From the NCBI RefSeq assembly GCF_900113865.1, contig NZ_FOQY01000017.1, forward strand, positions 112,324 to 176,323: a DNA stretch of 64,000 nucleotides. The letters run 5' to 3'. The notes beneath the pieces are model-generated. The model was not told the DNA's origin, did not search any database, and saw nothing but the letters and a program-made list of their open reading frames with translations. The position numbers and the translations under genes are program-made. Positions 8,992 through 17,027 of this stretch are shown piece by piece (the first letter of the stretch is position 1; each line of letters begins with the position of its first letter). This DNA is from Streptosporangium canum (GTDB lineage Bacteria > Actinomycetota > Actinomycetes > Streptosporangiales > Streptosporangiaceae).

Positions 8992-10023
8992 TCAGACGAA
9001 TTCCGGCCGGCGGTCGATGCGCGCGCGATCGGCCTCGGACCCGAAGTGATAGTCGATCTTCCGGGTCGCCTCCGCCCACTGCGCCATCGTGCGCACGGGC
9101 GCGAGCGTCTCGACCACGAACGGGTCGTGCCAGCGTTCGACGGCCCGCCGCCACAGCTCCTGCGGGGAGTCCGTCAGCACGTTGCCGACCGTTCCCTCGT
9201 AGGCGGCCATCGCCCGCGCGGCCCCGTCCGGCTCGATCTGCAGGACGGGGAAGAACGACCCGCCGCGGATGCGGTCGGGGTGCATCTGCAGTGCCAGGTT
9301 GTCCGTCGTGGCCACGTTCACCGACGGCGGCGCCAGGGAGCGCAGGCGTTCTCCGTACTCGGGACTTCCCAGCAGCTCGACCTGGAAGTCGGAGAGCAGT
9401 TCGTGCGCGGCGAACCCCTCGCGGCTGGCGAGTCCCTCCGGTATCACCGCCCCGAACGCGATGGACTCCAGTTCCGGGAACCTGGGCGCGACGGCGGTGC
9501 AGAGGTCTTCGATCTGGTGGAAGTTGCTGCTGACCACGACGCAGTCGATCCCCAGGCCCAGGGGGCTCCCCCCGGACAGGCGCCGCTCCCCGGCGGCCGT
9601 GTCCAGGAGCGCCAGCGCGTTCATCGCCCGGTCGAACGATCCGCGCCGGCCGCGGATCCGGTCGTGCACCTCCGCGGTGGCCCCGTCGACGCTCACGTTC
9701 ACCTTGAAGGAGCCCCGCACGATGTCGTCGATCATCTCGGGGCGCAGTGACCAGCCGCCCGTGAAGAGCGAGACCTCTATCCCCGCCGCGGAGATCCGGT
9801 CGATGACCTCGAAGACGCCCTTCACCAGGAGGGGCTCACCACCGGCTATGCACACGCCGTACGGCCTCATCGCGATGACGGCGTCGGCGGCGCGCAGCAT
9901 CTGGCCGTGGTCCAGTTGACGTGACGGCCGGCGCCCGGATTCCGAGTAACAGTGGGAACACCGCAGCGGGCACGCGTACGTGATGTCCCAGACGACCTCA
10001 AGCGGGCGATCGGGTATTTTCAT
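8992..10023 (-). CDS. Radical SAM enzyme of the lanthipeptide locus
   Basis: 343-aa radical SAM protein, last gene of the lanthipeptide-type operon. The cluster motif CPLRCSHC gives Cys18, Cys22 and Cys25 (CX3CX2C) right after the first strand VVWDITYAC. The SAM-binding GGEP motif follows near residue 60 (VCIAGGEPLL). The N-terminus resembles peptide-modifying and haem-pathway radical SAM proteins (PqqE/NirJ/MftC type), but the C-terminal third contains no cysteines, so there is no SPASM or twitch auxiliary cluster. Start ATG 10023 has an AGGAG site 8 nt upstream. It begins 130 bp after the exporter gene. A role in modifying the 36-aa precursor is inferred from position only; the substrate could also be something else. 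Confidence 0.85.
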   Translation of the reverse strand: MKIPDRPLEVVWDITYACPLRCSHCYSESGRRPSRQLDHGQMLRAADAVIAMRPYGVCIAGGEPLLVKGVFEVIDRISAAGIEVSLFTGGWSLRPEMIDDIVRGSFKVNVSVDGATAEVHDRIRGRRGSFDRAMNALALLDTAAGERRLSGGSPLGLGIDCVVVSSNFHQIEDLCTAVAPRFPELESIAFGAVIPEGLASREGFAAHELLSDFQVELLGSPEYGERLRSLAPPSVNVATTDNLALQMHPDRIRGGSFFPVLQIEPDGAARAMAAYEGTVGNVLTDSPQELWRRAVERWHDPFVVETLAPVRTMAQWAEATRKIDYHFGSEADRARIDRRPEFV

Positions 10024-10153
10024 GGCGGCGCTCCTGACGTGGGGCAGGGCCGGGGCCGGCTCCGCGGATGTGAGGGACTCCGGGTGAGTCCTTGCGACGG
10101 ACGGATGGGTGAGGTCGCCGGGTGGGCACAGCCAGCTGTGCCCACCCGGCGCG

Positions 10154-12016
10154 TCAGCCGGTGGCGGTGAGGAACTGGGTGGCGGCGAGCTCGGCGTAGA
10201 GCGGGTCCGCGACGACCAGTTCGTCGTGGGTGCCGACGGCCCGGACCGTGCCCGCGTCCATGACGACGATCCGGTCGGCCAGGGTGACCGTGGACAGCCG
10301 GTGCGCCACGACCAGCACCGTCGTCGTCCGGGCCGCCTCGGCGACCGTGTCCCGCAGCGCCGCCTCGTTGACGGCGTCGAGCTGCGAGGTGGCCTCGTCC
10401 AGCAGCAGCAGACGCGGGCGGCGCAGGAGCGCGCGGGCGATGGCCACGCGCTGGCGCTCGCCGCCGGAGAGCTTGGTGCCCCGGTGGCCGACCAGGGTGT
10501 CCAGGCCCTTGGGCAGCCGCGCCACCAGGTCGTCGAGGCGGGCGGTGCGCAGCACCCGCCGGACCTCCCGGTCGGTGGCGTCGGGGGCGCCGAGCAGGAG
10601 GTTGTCGCGGAGGGAGCCCGACAGGACGGGGGCGTCCTGCTCGACGTAGCCGATCGCGGACCGCAGCTCCGGGAGGTCCCAGTCGCCGAGGTCGCGGCCG
10701 TCGAGCAGGACGCTCCCCGCGGTCGGCTCGTAGAACCGCTCGATGAGGGAGAAGATGGTGGTCTTGCCCGCGCCGGAGGGGCCGACGAAAGCGGTCATGC
10801 CCCGTGCCGGGACGGTGAAGGTCACCCCGCGATGGACGGGCGGCAGGTCGGGGGCGTAGCGGAAGCGCACGTCGCGGAACCGCAGTTCGGCGGGTGCCGC
10901 GCCGGGAACGGGGAGCACGGCGGCCGGCCTCTGCGGCTCGGACGGCAGCCGCTCGGCCTCCTGGATGCGGGCGACCGCCGCGGCCCCGATCTGGTACTGG
11001 CCGGCCGCGCCGACGAGTCCCTGAAGGGACGGCACCAGGGTGAACACGTACATCAGGAACGCGATCAGCGTCCCCACGTCGATCAGCCCGGCGGCCACCC
11101 GGGCCCCGCCCGCGGCGAGGACGGTGAAGAAGGCCAGCTGCAGGGCGAGCTCGGCGGTGTGCCCGGCGACCGCCAGCCACTTGGCGGCACGCACGCTGGC
11201 CTGCCACGACTCCTCGGCGGCCCGGTGGACGGCCGCCTCCTCGCGGTGCTCGGCGCCGGAGGCCTTCACGGTGCGCAGCGCCCCGAGTATCCGCTCCAGG
11301 GCGGCGCCCATCGCTCCCACCGACTTCTGGATGTCCCTGCTCGCCCGGCTCACCCGCGGCATGACCACCCGGACGACCGTCCCGGCGAGGAGCAGCACGC
11401 CGAGCGTGACCGCCAGCAGCACCGGGTCGAGCACGCCCATCATCGTCATGGTCGCGAGGATGGTGAGGCCTCCGGTGACCGTGCCGACGAGCGAGTCGGT
11501 GGTGACCTGGCGCAGCAGGGTGGTGTCGGAGGTGACGCGGGACATCAGGTCACCGGGCTCGACCTGGTCGACGGCGGACATCCGCAGCCGCAGGAGATGG
11601 GAGACCAGGCGGCGGCGGGCGGTGAGCACGATCGACTCGCCGGTACGGCGCAGCACGTACTCGCCCAGAGGCCCGACCCCCGCGGTCACCACGACGAGGA
11701 CGCCCATCAGCAGCAGCACGTCGGTCAGCGGCCGGTCCGCGCCGAGGTCGTCGACCAGCTGCTTGGCCGCGAGCGGCAGCGCCAGCCCGATCGCCCCGGA
11801 CACCAGGTTCAACAGCCCGCCGAGGGCGAGCCAGCGCCAGGACGGGCGCATGTAGCCCAGCAGCACGCGCCAGGTGGGTGGCGGGCCGGACGGCGCGGGG
11901 ACCGGCGCGGGGGCTCCGCCGTCGTGAGGGGGCAGCCGTCCGGGTCCGGAGACGCGAGGCTCGGCTGCCACGGCCACCGCCGCCGGGGCGTCGGGCTGAT
12001 GGCGCTGCGTGTCCAC
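10154..12016 (-). CDS. ABC exporter, fused membrane and ATPase domains (LanT-like)
   Basis: 620-aa half-transporter of the exporter type. Residues 1-45 are a Pro/Ala-rich cytoplasmic extension. About 48-330 is a six-helix membrane domain beginning [19 protein letters not shown]. About 375-610 is the nucleotide-binding domain with Walker [10 protein letters not shown], signature [15 protein letters not shown], Walker [10 protein letters not shown] and an H-loop in VVAHRLSTV. There is no N-terminal C39 Cys-protease domain, so it would export but not trim a leader peptide, as is usual for class III lanthipeptide loci. GTG 12016 is preceded by GAGGAA at a good distance. Position between the precursor and the radical SAM gene suggests it exports the mature peptide. 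Confidence 0.9.
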   Translation of the reverse strand: MDTQRHQPDAPAAVAVAAEPRVSGPGRLPPHDGGAPAPVPAPSGPPPTWRVLLGYMRPSWRWLALGGLLNLVSGAIGLALPLAAKQLVDDLGADRPLTDVLLLMGVLVVVTAGVGPLGEYVLRRTGESIVLTARRRLVSHLLRLRMSAVDQVEPGDLMSRVTSDTTLLRQVTTDSLVGTVTGGLTILATMTMMGVLDPVLLAVTLGVLLLAGTVVRVVMPRVSRASRDIQKSVGAMGAALERILGALRTVKASGAEHREEAAVHRAAEESWQASVRAAKWLAVAGHTAELALQLAFFTVLAAGGARVAAGLIDVGTLIAFLMYVFTLVPSLQGLVGAAGQYQIGAAAVARIQEAERLPSEPQRPAAVLPVPGAAPAELRFRDVRFRYAPDLPPVHRGVTFTVPARGMTAFVGPSGAGKTTIFSLIERFYEPTAGSVLLDGRDLGDWDLPELRSAIGYVEQDAPVLSGSLRDNLLLGAPDATDREVRRVLRTARLDDLVARLPKGLDTLVGHRGTKLSGGERQRVAIARALLRRPRLLLLDEATSQLDAVNEAALRDTVAEAARTTTVLVVAHRLSTVTLADRIVVMDAGTVRAVGTHDELVVADPLYAELAATQFLTATG

Positions 12017-12148
12017 GGGGTTCCTCGCAAGGATGTTTGAGGGGGAGAACTACGGGGGCGCCGGTGCGCCCGCCGCCCGGTCCCGGCCACCTCTCAGAAG
12101 GCGGCCGGTTCCGGGCGGCGAGCGCGGGCGAGACGGCCCGGGTGATCA

Positions 12149-12178
12149 GCGCCGGGAGGCGTCACCGCCCCCCGGCGC
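12149..12178 (-). terminator. Strong hairpin just after the precursor gene
   Basis: 12-bp stem (12149-12160 with 12167-12178, one G-U pair on the minus transcript) and a 6-nt loop. It begins 8 nt after the precursor stop codon. No U tract follows, so it could be a partial terminator or an RNA-stabilising element that raises precursor mRNA over the downstream exporter mRNA. Confidence 0.6.
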
Positions 12179-12186
12179 CGGAGTCA

Positions 12187-12297
12187 TCAGACGCAGACGT
12201 AGCAGGCCGTGCCGTTGTAGGAGGTGACCAGGCTGGAGCACGGGTGCGCCTTGCCCTCAGCGGCGTTGAGCGTCTGGAGCTGGAGAATCTGAGCCAT
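12187..12297 (-). CDS. Class III lanthipeptide-type precursor peptide
   Basis: 36-aa peptide. The leader MAQILQLQTLNAAEG contains the hydrophobic-L-Q-L-Q pattern (ILQLQ, residues 4-8) that LanKC enzymes recognise in class III leaders. The presumed core after about residue 17 is HPCSSLVTSYNGTACYVCV, with Cys20, Cys32 and Cys35, Ser21, 22 and 26, and Thr25 and 30. It does not contain the SLLLCG-type core of SapB/AmfS, nor a clean S-x2-S-x3-C labionin spacing; Ser22/Thr25 with Cys32 would be a stretched version. ATG 12297 is preceded by AAAGGAAAC. The gene starts inside the LanKC coding sequence, overlapping it by 41 nt in another frame. A strong hairpin follows the stop. Confidence 0.85.
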   Translation of the reverse strand: MAQILQLQTLNAAEGKAHPCSSLVTSYNGTACYVCV

Positions 12298-14878
12298 TTT
12301 CTTGTTTCCTTTCGGTCGCCTCGAATGCGGGGGACCGCAGATCGAGGACGGGGATAACCGACGCGCTCTGGTTGAACGCGACGCTGAGGGCAACGAGAAC
12401 TCCGGCCGAACCCGTTTCCAGGTCCATGGACAGCCGCATGAGTTGGTTGCCGGGGAAGGCCAGGTGGCCTTGGTAGAGGAGGGCGTGCCAGCCGAGCCGG
12501 CGCACGTGCTCACGGAGCACGGGCCGGTCTTCCGGCCTGCCCAGTAGGTGGAAGGTCGCGATGGTGCCCGCCCGTCCCATGAAGAGGGACGGGTGACGGA
12601 CGAACGGTGCCCGGCAGGCGCGGCGGACGCCGTCGATGACGTCCGCGAAACCCGGCTCGGCACGCCGGCCCAGATACTGCGACAGCACCAGTGCCAGACC
12701 GCCGCTGCCGGTGCCGAGATAGGCGAGGTAGCGGTTGCTCTCCAGCAGGCAGAAACCGCCGTCCGGCAGCACCTGGCCCCGGTCGATCTCGCGCCGCAGC
12801 GCCAGCCGGGCCAGGTCGAGGTGACGGATCTCCCCGGTGGTGTCGTGCAGCCGCAGGAAGTAGGACGCGACCCCGGTCAGGCCGTGCTCAAGGCCGACGC
12901 GGCCCTGCGGCGTGAACATCCCCGAGTCGCCGTCGCCGAGTTCCGCGGCCAGCCGCTCACCGATGTCCAGGGCTTCGGTGAGCAGCCCTTCGTCTCCGGT
13001 GAGCTCGGAGAAGTGCAGGAGGTTGAGGCCCGCTCCGGCCAGCCCGCCGTGCAGTCCGGGTACCGCGAGGCCGTCATGCAGTTTCCGGGCCCGGTCGAGT
13101 ATGTCGAGGGCGTCGTCACGGCGCCCGAGCGACTCCAGCGTCGCCGCCACGCCGTGCAACCCGTTCAGGAGGCCGGGGCGCGGGTCGGGGGCCCGCCGCG
13201 CGGCCGCGACGAGCCAGTCCACGTAGTCGGCCGGTACGGCGGCGCCGGCCTGCCGCAACGCCCAGAGCACGCCGGCCGCGCCGTTGGCCACGGTGAACCC
13301 GCCGGTCGCGAACTGCTGCGGGTCTCCCGGGAAGAGCCGGTCCCTGCGGTCGGGCGTCGCGCTCGCGTCGATCCCCGCCACGATCGAGTCGCGGATGGCC
13401 GGCCAGCCGGGGTCGCCGGCGGTGAACATCCGGGCCGCGACGTCCTCGCCGAGAGGTCCCCTGACCGCGCTGAACTGCCGGACCAACCGCGGTCCGAACG
13501 CCGGCGGCAGCGGGAAGTGCTCGGTGACGACGTCGGTGAGGCTGGAGAGCTTGACCGGGTCCCGCTCCTGCAGGGGGCTGATCGGCAGGAACACCCACTG
13601 CCGCAGGCAGTTCAGGACGTAGTTGTCGGCCTCGCGGCCGGACAGATCCCTCGGTGCGGCGAATCCCGCGGCGGCGAGGCCCGGGGGGCGCGGGTCCGTC
13701 AGGTCGGACGCGATCTCGAAGTCGATCAGTACGACGCGGCCGTCCGGGCGGACGATGATGTTCTCGGGGTGCAGGTCGGCGAACCGCACCCCCTTCGCGT
13801 GGACGGACATGAGCGCGTGGTCGACCTTGGCCAGGACATCGGTCGCCCACCGGGTGTACGAGGCCAGCGATTCGGCGGTCGGGTCGGGGCTGACCAGCGG
13901 GTAGCGCTCGAACACCTCGTCCATCAGGGTCTTGCCCTCGATGTACTCCTCGACCAGGAAGTGGTGTTCCCAGATCACCCGGTAGTCGAGCAGGCGGGGG
14001 ACGCAGTCGAGGTCGCTCAGCCGCTCCAGGATGTCGCGCTCGTGTGCCAGCCTGGCGACCGCGTCGACGCCGCCCGTGTCCAGGCCCGCGTGCGGACGGG
14101 CCTCCAGCAGCACCACGTACCCTCCGGACTCCCCGTCGCGGGCGAGGTACACCCCGCCGCCGTTGGAGAAGTGCAGCGCCCGTTCGATCTGGTAGGGGAA
14201 CTCCCCCTCGGCGCCCGACCCGTGCTTGGCGACCGACGCGCGCAGCACCTCGGGGATGGCGACCCATTCCGGTACGGTGAACGCCGGAGTCCGCTTGTCC
14301 GGCACCAGCCGCCCGTCGGGCGTACGGATCGCGTACCCCAGGCTGCCGTCGGATTTCGTGTAGGTCATCGGCTGGAACCCGCCGTACCGCACGTAGACCG
14401 GTGAGTCCTCGTAGCGGAGGTCGCTGAGGATGTACGGGCCGGTGAAGTCCCGCAGGATGGCGGCCAGCTCCGGCAGCACCTCGGTCAGCTGTTCCTCGTC
14501 GGCCGGGTACAGCGTGATCAGCTTGCCGCTGCTCCCCCGATCGGCGTACTTGTTGTTGAGCAGCCGCATCGCCATCTTGCTCCGGAGGAACTTGACGGCG
14601 ATGTTCCGGTTGACGCAGAAGTCCACCACGAGATCGCAGACGGTGGCGGCGTCGGCGTCGGTCGCCGAGACGTGGATCTTCCACCCCTGCTCCGGGAGCG
14701 CGGCGTCGGGCGGGAGCAGCACGACCCACAGCTCGCTCTCGCCGACGCGCCACCCGCTCGGGAGTGGCCGGCGTGCCGTGGGGAAGCGGTGGTCGTCGTC
14801 CGGTATGCGCCAGACCGGCTCGAAGAACAGCGGGTCGGCCTGGCAGTAGGCCACCAACTGGGGAAGTGTCTCTTTCAT
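12257..14878 (-). CDS. lanKC: Class III lanthionine synthetase LanKC
   Basis: 873-aa three-domain synthetase: N-terminal phospho-Ser/Thr lyase (about 1-200), Ser/Thr kinase-like domain (about 215-500) and LanC-like cyclase (about 520-850). In the family, Ser/Thr of the precursor are phosphorylated, phosphate is eliminated, and Cys thiols add to close rings. Kinase catalytic motifs are seen as FADLHPEN (Asp368) and VVLIDFE. The cyclase has the GLHGGLAGAG, GLEHGLTGVA and YLGTGSGGLA helices but no Cys-Cys-His zinc triad, which defines class III against IV. Oddity: the beta-3 strand reads VVLLEARPHAG with Leu258 where these enzymes normally have Lys (VVLKEARP). ATG 14878 has CAGGAG upstream. The last 41 nt overlap the precursor gene. 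Confidence 0.92.
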   Translation of the reverse strand: MKETLPQLVAYCQADPLFFEPVWRIPDDDHRFPTARRPLPSGWRVGESELWVVLLPPDAALPEQGWKIHVSATDADAATVCDLVVDFCVNRNIAVKFLRSKMAMRLLNNKYADRGSSGKLITLYPADEEQLTEVLPELAAILRDFTGPYILSDLRYEDSPVYVRYGGFQPMTYTKSDGSLGYAIRTPDGRLVPDKRTPAFTVPEWVAIPEVLRASVAKHGSGAEGEFPYQIERALHFSNGGGVYLARDGESGGYVVLLEARPHAGLDTGGVDAVARLAHERDILERLSDLDCVPRLLDYRVIWEHHFLVEEYIEGKTLMDEVFERYPLVSPDPTAESLASYTRWATDVLAKVDHALMSVHAKGVRFADLHPENIIVRPDGRVVLIDFEIASDLTDPRPPGLAAAGFAAPRDLSGREADNYVLNCLRQWVFLPISPLQERDPVKLSSLTDVVTEHFPLPPAFGPRLVRQFSAVRGPLGEDVAARMFTAGDPGWPAIRDSIVAGIDASATPDRRDRLFPGDPQQFATGGFTVANGAAGVLWALRQAGAAVPADYVDWLVAAARRAPDPRPGLLNGLHGVAATLESLGRRDDALDILDRARKLHDGLAVPGLHGGLAGAGLNLLHFSELTGDEGLLTEALDIGERLAAELGDGDSGMFTPQGRVGLEHGLTGVASYFLRLHDTTGEIRHLDLARLALRREIDRGQVLPDGGFCLLESNRYLAYLGTGSGGLALVLSQYLGRRAEPGFADVIDGVRRACRAPFVRHPSLFMGRAGTIATFHLLGRPEDRPVLREHVRRLGWHALLYQGHLAFPGNQLMRLSMDLETGSAGVLVALSVAFNQSASVIPVLDLRSPAFEATERKQENGSDSPAPDAQRR

Positions 14879-14944
14879 CGGATCGGACTCCTGGATGCTG
14901 AGAGCGTGAGGGGGATCATTCGGACGAGATCGTGTTTCCTGACA

Positions 14945-16651
14945 TCACGCTCCGTCCGGCGGGCGCCGGGCATCGGGGACGCTCCGGTCCGGTTCGAGGA
15001 CGATCGGCAGTCCGAGGAGGTAGCGCACGCTGCTCTGCCGGTAGTGCAGGCTCCGGGAGTCACGGGCGAGCTCCATGTCCGGGAAGCGCCGGGCGAGCGT
15101 GCCGATGGCGATCCGCAGCTGGGCCCTGGCCAGCTCCGCCCCCAGGCAGTGGTGGTGGCCGTGACCGAAGGCGAGGTGGGGGTTGTCCGTCCGCCCGATG
15201 TCCAGCAGGTCCGGATCGGTGAAGAACGACGGATCCCGGTTGGCCGCCACGAGTGACGCGGTCAGGAGGTCTCCCTCCGGGATCGGCGTGCCCTCCACCT
15301 CGATCGGAGCCGCCACATGACGGGGGATGCCCACGGGGAACGGCGTGACGATCCGCAGCAGTTCCTCGACCGCGGTGACGATCAGCGTGGGGTCGTCCGC
15401 GAGCCGTTTCCACTGCTCCCGCCGTAGCAGGGCGGCGACCCCGCTCGCCAGCACGGTGGTCGGCGCCCGGTGGCCGTTCACCATCAGGAACCTGGCCGCC
15501 GAGACGAGGTCCTCCTCGGCCTCTTCGGACAGGCCGTCTCCCTCGGCTTCGACGACCCAGCCGAGCAGGTCGTCCGAGGGCCGGTCCCTCCGGTCCGCGA
15601 TCAGGGCGCGCAGGTAGTCGTCGATGTCGCTGTGCGCCTTGGGCGGCGGGGAGACCAGCCTCTCCAGAATCCATTCGTGTATGTAGCCCCGGTCCTGCTC
15701 CGGCACGCCGAACAGCTCGCACAGGACGGCGACCGGCAGGGGGTAGGCGAACCTCTGGAGGAGGTCGACCACCTCGCCGGAGGGGATCGCGTCCAGCAGC
15801 GCGTCGGTCTCCCGCTGGATGCGCGGGCGCAGCGCCGCCACCCGTTCCGGGGTGAGGTGCCGCTCGATCAGCCGGCGCAGCCGGGCGTGTTCCCGGCCCT
15901 CGATCGTGATCAGGTCCAGTTCGCCCCGGTGCGCCAGGGCCGGATCGGCCGACTGGAGCCGGAACCCCGCCGTGATCTCCACGTTCCCGGCCAGTCCCGG
16001 ATCGGCGAGAGCCGTGGTGGTCGCCTCGTGTCCGGTCAGAACCCAGGACGTCGCCACGCCGGCCGCGTTGATCCGGTGGACCGGACCCAGCTCCCGCCAC
16101 TGCCGGAGCGCGCCGGGATCGTTGAAGATCGCCGGGGTGAGCGCCGGGAGCCGGGCCGGGGCCTTCACCTGAGCGCCCGCCTCGCCCGCCTGCCGGTCCA
16201 GCTCGTCCAGGAAGGGGACGAGCACCGGGACCGCCGCCTCCGGGTCCGCGGAGAGCACCAGGACCGGGCAGAGCAGCTCCGGGGCGGAGTCTCCGAGGGG
16301 CAGGCCCTCCTCGCCCGGCGAACCCACGACCACCACCGCGGCCACCCGCTCCGGATGACGGTCCGCGACCTCGATCGCCGCCGGTCCGGCCGCACCGTAA
16401 CCGAGCAGCACGGCGCGGTCCGGACTGTCCGGCGCCGCCAGGAAGTCCGTGATCCCCTCGACGCAGGCGGCGAGGTCACCGGCCGGCACTCCGGCCACCC
16501 GCACCCGCCGGCCACGGCCGGTGAGCTCCTTCTCCAGGCGCTCGCTCCCGGCCCCCGGGTTCAGGATCACCAGGACCCGCTCCCCGGGCTCATCCCCCTC
16601 CGAGGCCGTGGCGGGCAACGCCCCGGCCCCGCCACTGACGACTGTCGCCAT
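14945..16651 (-). CDS. Cytochrome P450 fused to degenerate alpha/beta-hydrolase-like domain
   Basis: 568-aa protein, first gene of the lanthipeptide-type operon. Residues about 25-150 look like an alpha/beta-hydrolase core (VLVILNPG strand, then AVLLGYGAAGP at the nucleophile elbow and a PVLVLSADPEAAVP strand). The elbow lacks the G-x-S-x-G serine, so it is probably catalytically dead. Residues about 165-560 are a P450: helix-K EELLR, and haem motif FGHGHHHCLG with Cys502 as thiolate ligand. The I-helix reads VNGHRAPTT in place of the usual AGHETT, so the acid-alcohol pair is altered. ATG 16651 is chosen because GGAGGGGGAG lies 5 nt upstream; in-frame ATG 16774 would add 41 residues without such a site. 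LanKC follows after 66 bp. Likely an oxidative tailoring enzyme. Confidence 0.87.
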   Translation of the reverse strand: MATVVSGGAGALPATASEGDEPGERVLVILNPGAGSERLEKELTGRGRRVRVAGVPAGDLAACVEGITDFLAAPDSPDRAVLLGYGAAGPAAIEVADRHPERVAAVVVVGSPGEEGLPLGDSAPELLCPVLVLSADPEAAVPVLVPFLDELDRQAGEAGAQVKAPARLPALTPAIFNDPGALRQWRELGPVHRINAAGVATSWVLTGHEATTTALADPGLAGNVEITAGFRLQSADPALAHRGELDLITIEGREHARLRRLIERHLTPERVAALRPRIQRETDALLDAIPSGEVVDLLQRFAYPLPVAVLCELFGVPEQDRGYIHEWILERLVSPPPKAHSDIDDYLRALIADRRDRPSDDLLGWVVEAEGDGLSEEAEEDLVSAARFLMVNGHRAPTTVLASGVAALLRREQWKRLADDPTLIVTAVEELLRIVTPFPVGIPRHVAAPIEVEGTPIPEGDLLTASLVAANRDPSFFTDPDLLDIGRTDNPHLAFGHGHHHCLGAELARAQLRIAIGTLARRFPDMELARDSRSLHYRQSSVRYLLGLPIVLEPDRSVPDARRPPDGA

Positions 16652-16810
16652 CTCAACTCCCCCTCCGGTATCGCACTGATCCGGACTGTCTCGGCTGGCT
16701 GATGACCAATGTTTCCGAGAGGGCTTGGGAAGCTCTTGTAGCTGACTTGTGGAGGTTCTTGACGCGGTCGTCACCTGCGGAATCGGTCGCCGAGGACGGT
16801 GGCGACCGGC

Positions 16811-16841
16811 GGGGTCATCCCTTTCCGTTCGGGATGACCCC
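16811..16841. terminator. Terminator after the LD-carboxypeptidase gene
   Basis: Perfect 11-bp inverted repeat GGGGTCATCCC / GGGATGACCCC around a 9-nt loop. It lies between the stop of the peptide-transport operon and the lanthipeptide operon on the same strand, so it would separate the two transcription units. Confidence 0.7.
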
Positions 16842-16862
16842 TGATTCCGGCTCCGGGAACGC

Positions 16863-17027
16863 GGCTCAGGCCATGAGCGCCGGCTCAGGGCATGAGCACC
16901 GAGTCAGGCGTGAGCGCCGGGTCAGGGCATGAGCACCGAGTCAGGCGTGAGCGCCGGGTCAGGCGTGAGCGCCGGGTCAGGCGTGAGCGCCGGGTCAGGC
17001 GTGAGCGCCGGGTCAGGCGTGAGCGCC
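16863..17027. repeat. 18/19-bp tandem repeat array, nine units
   Basis: Units start at 16863, 16882, 16901, 16919, 16938, 16956, 16974, 16992 and 17010. The last four are identical (GGGTCAGGCGTGAGCGCC); the others differ by small changes or one extra base. The array covers the 3' end of the LD-carboxypeptidase gene, its stop codon and about 60 bp beyond, and encodes the PALTPD hexapeptide repeats of that protein. Confidence 0.92.

Noticed and set aside
12298..12663. Longer precursor reading frame starting at 12663
   Set aside because: It is a shifted frame within the LanKC gene; the real start at 12297 has its own ribosome site and a leader motif.
16863..17027. Possible CRISPR-like array
   Set aside because: Units are directly adjacent without spacers, only 18/19 bp, and partly coding.
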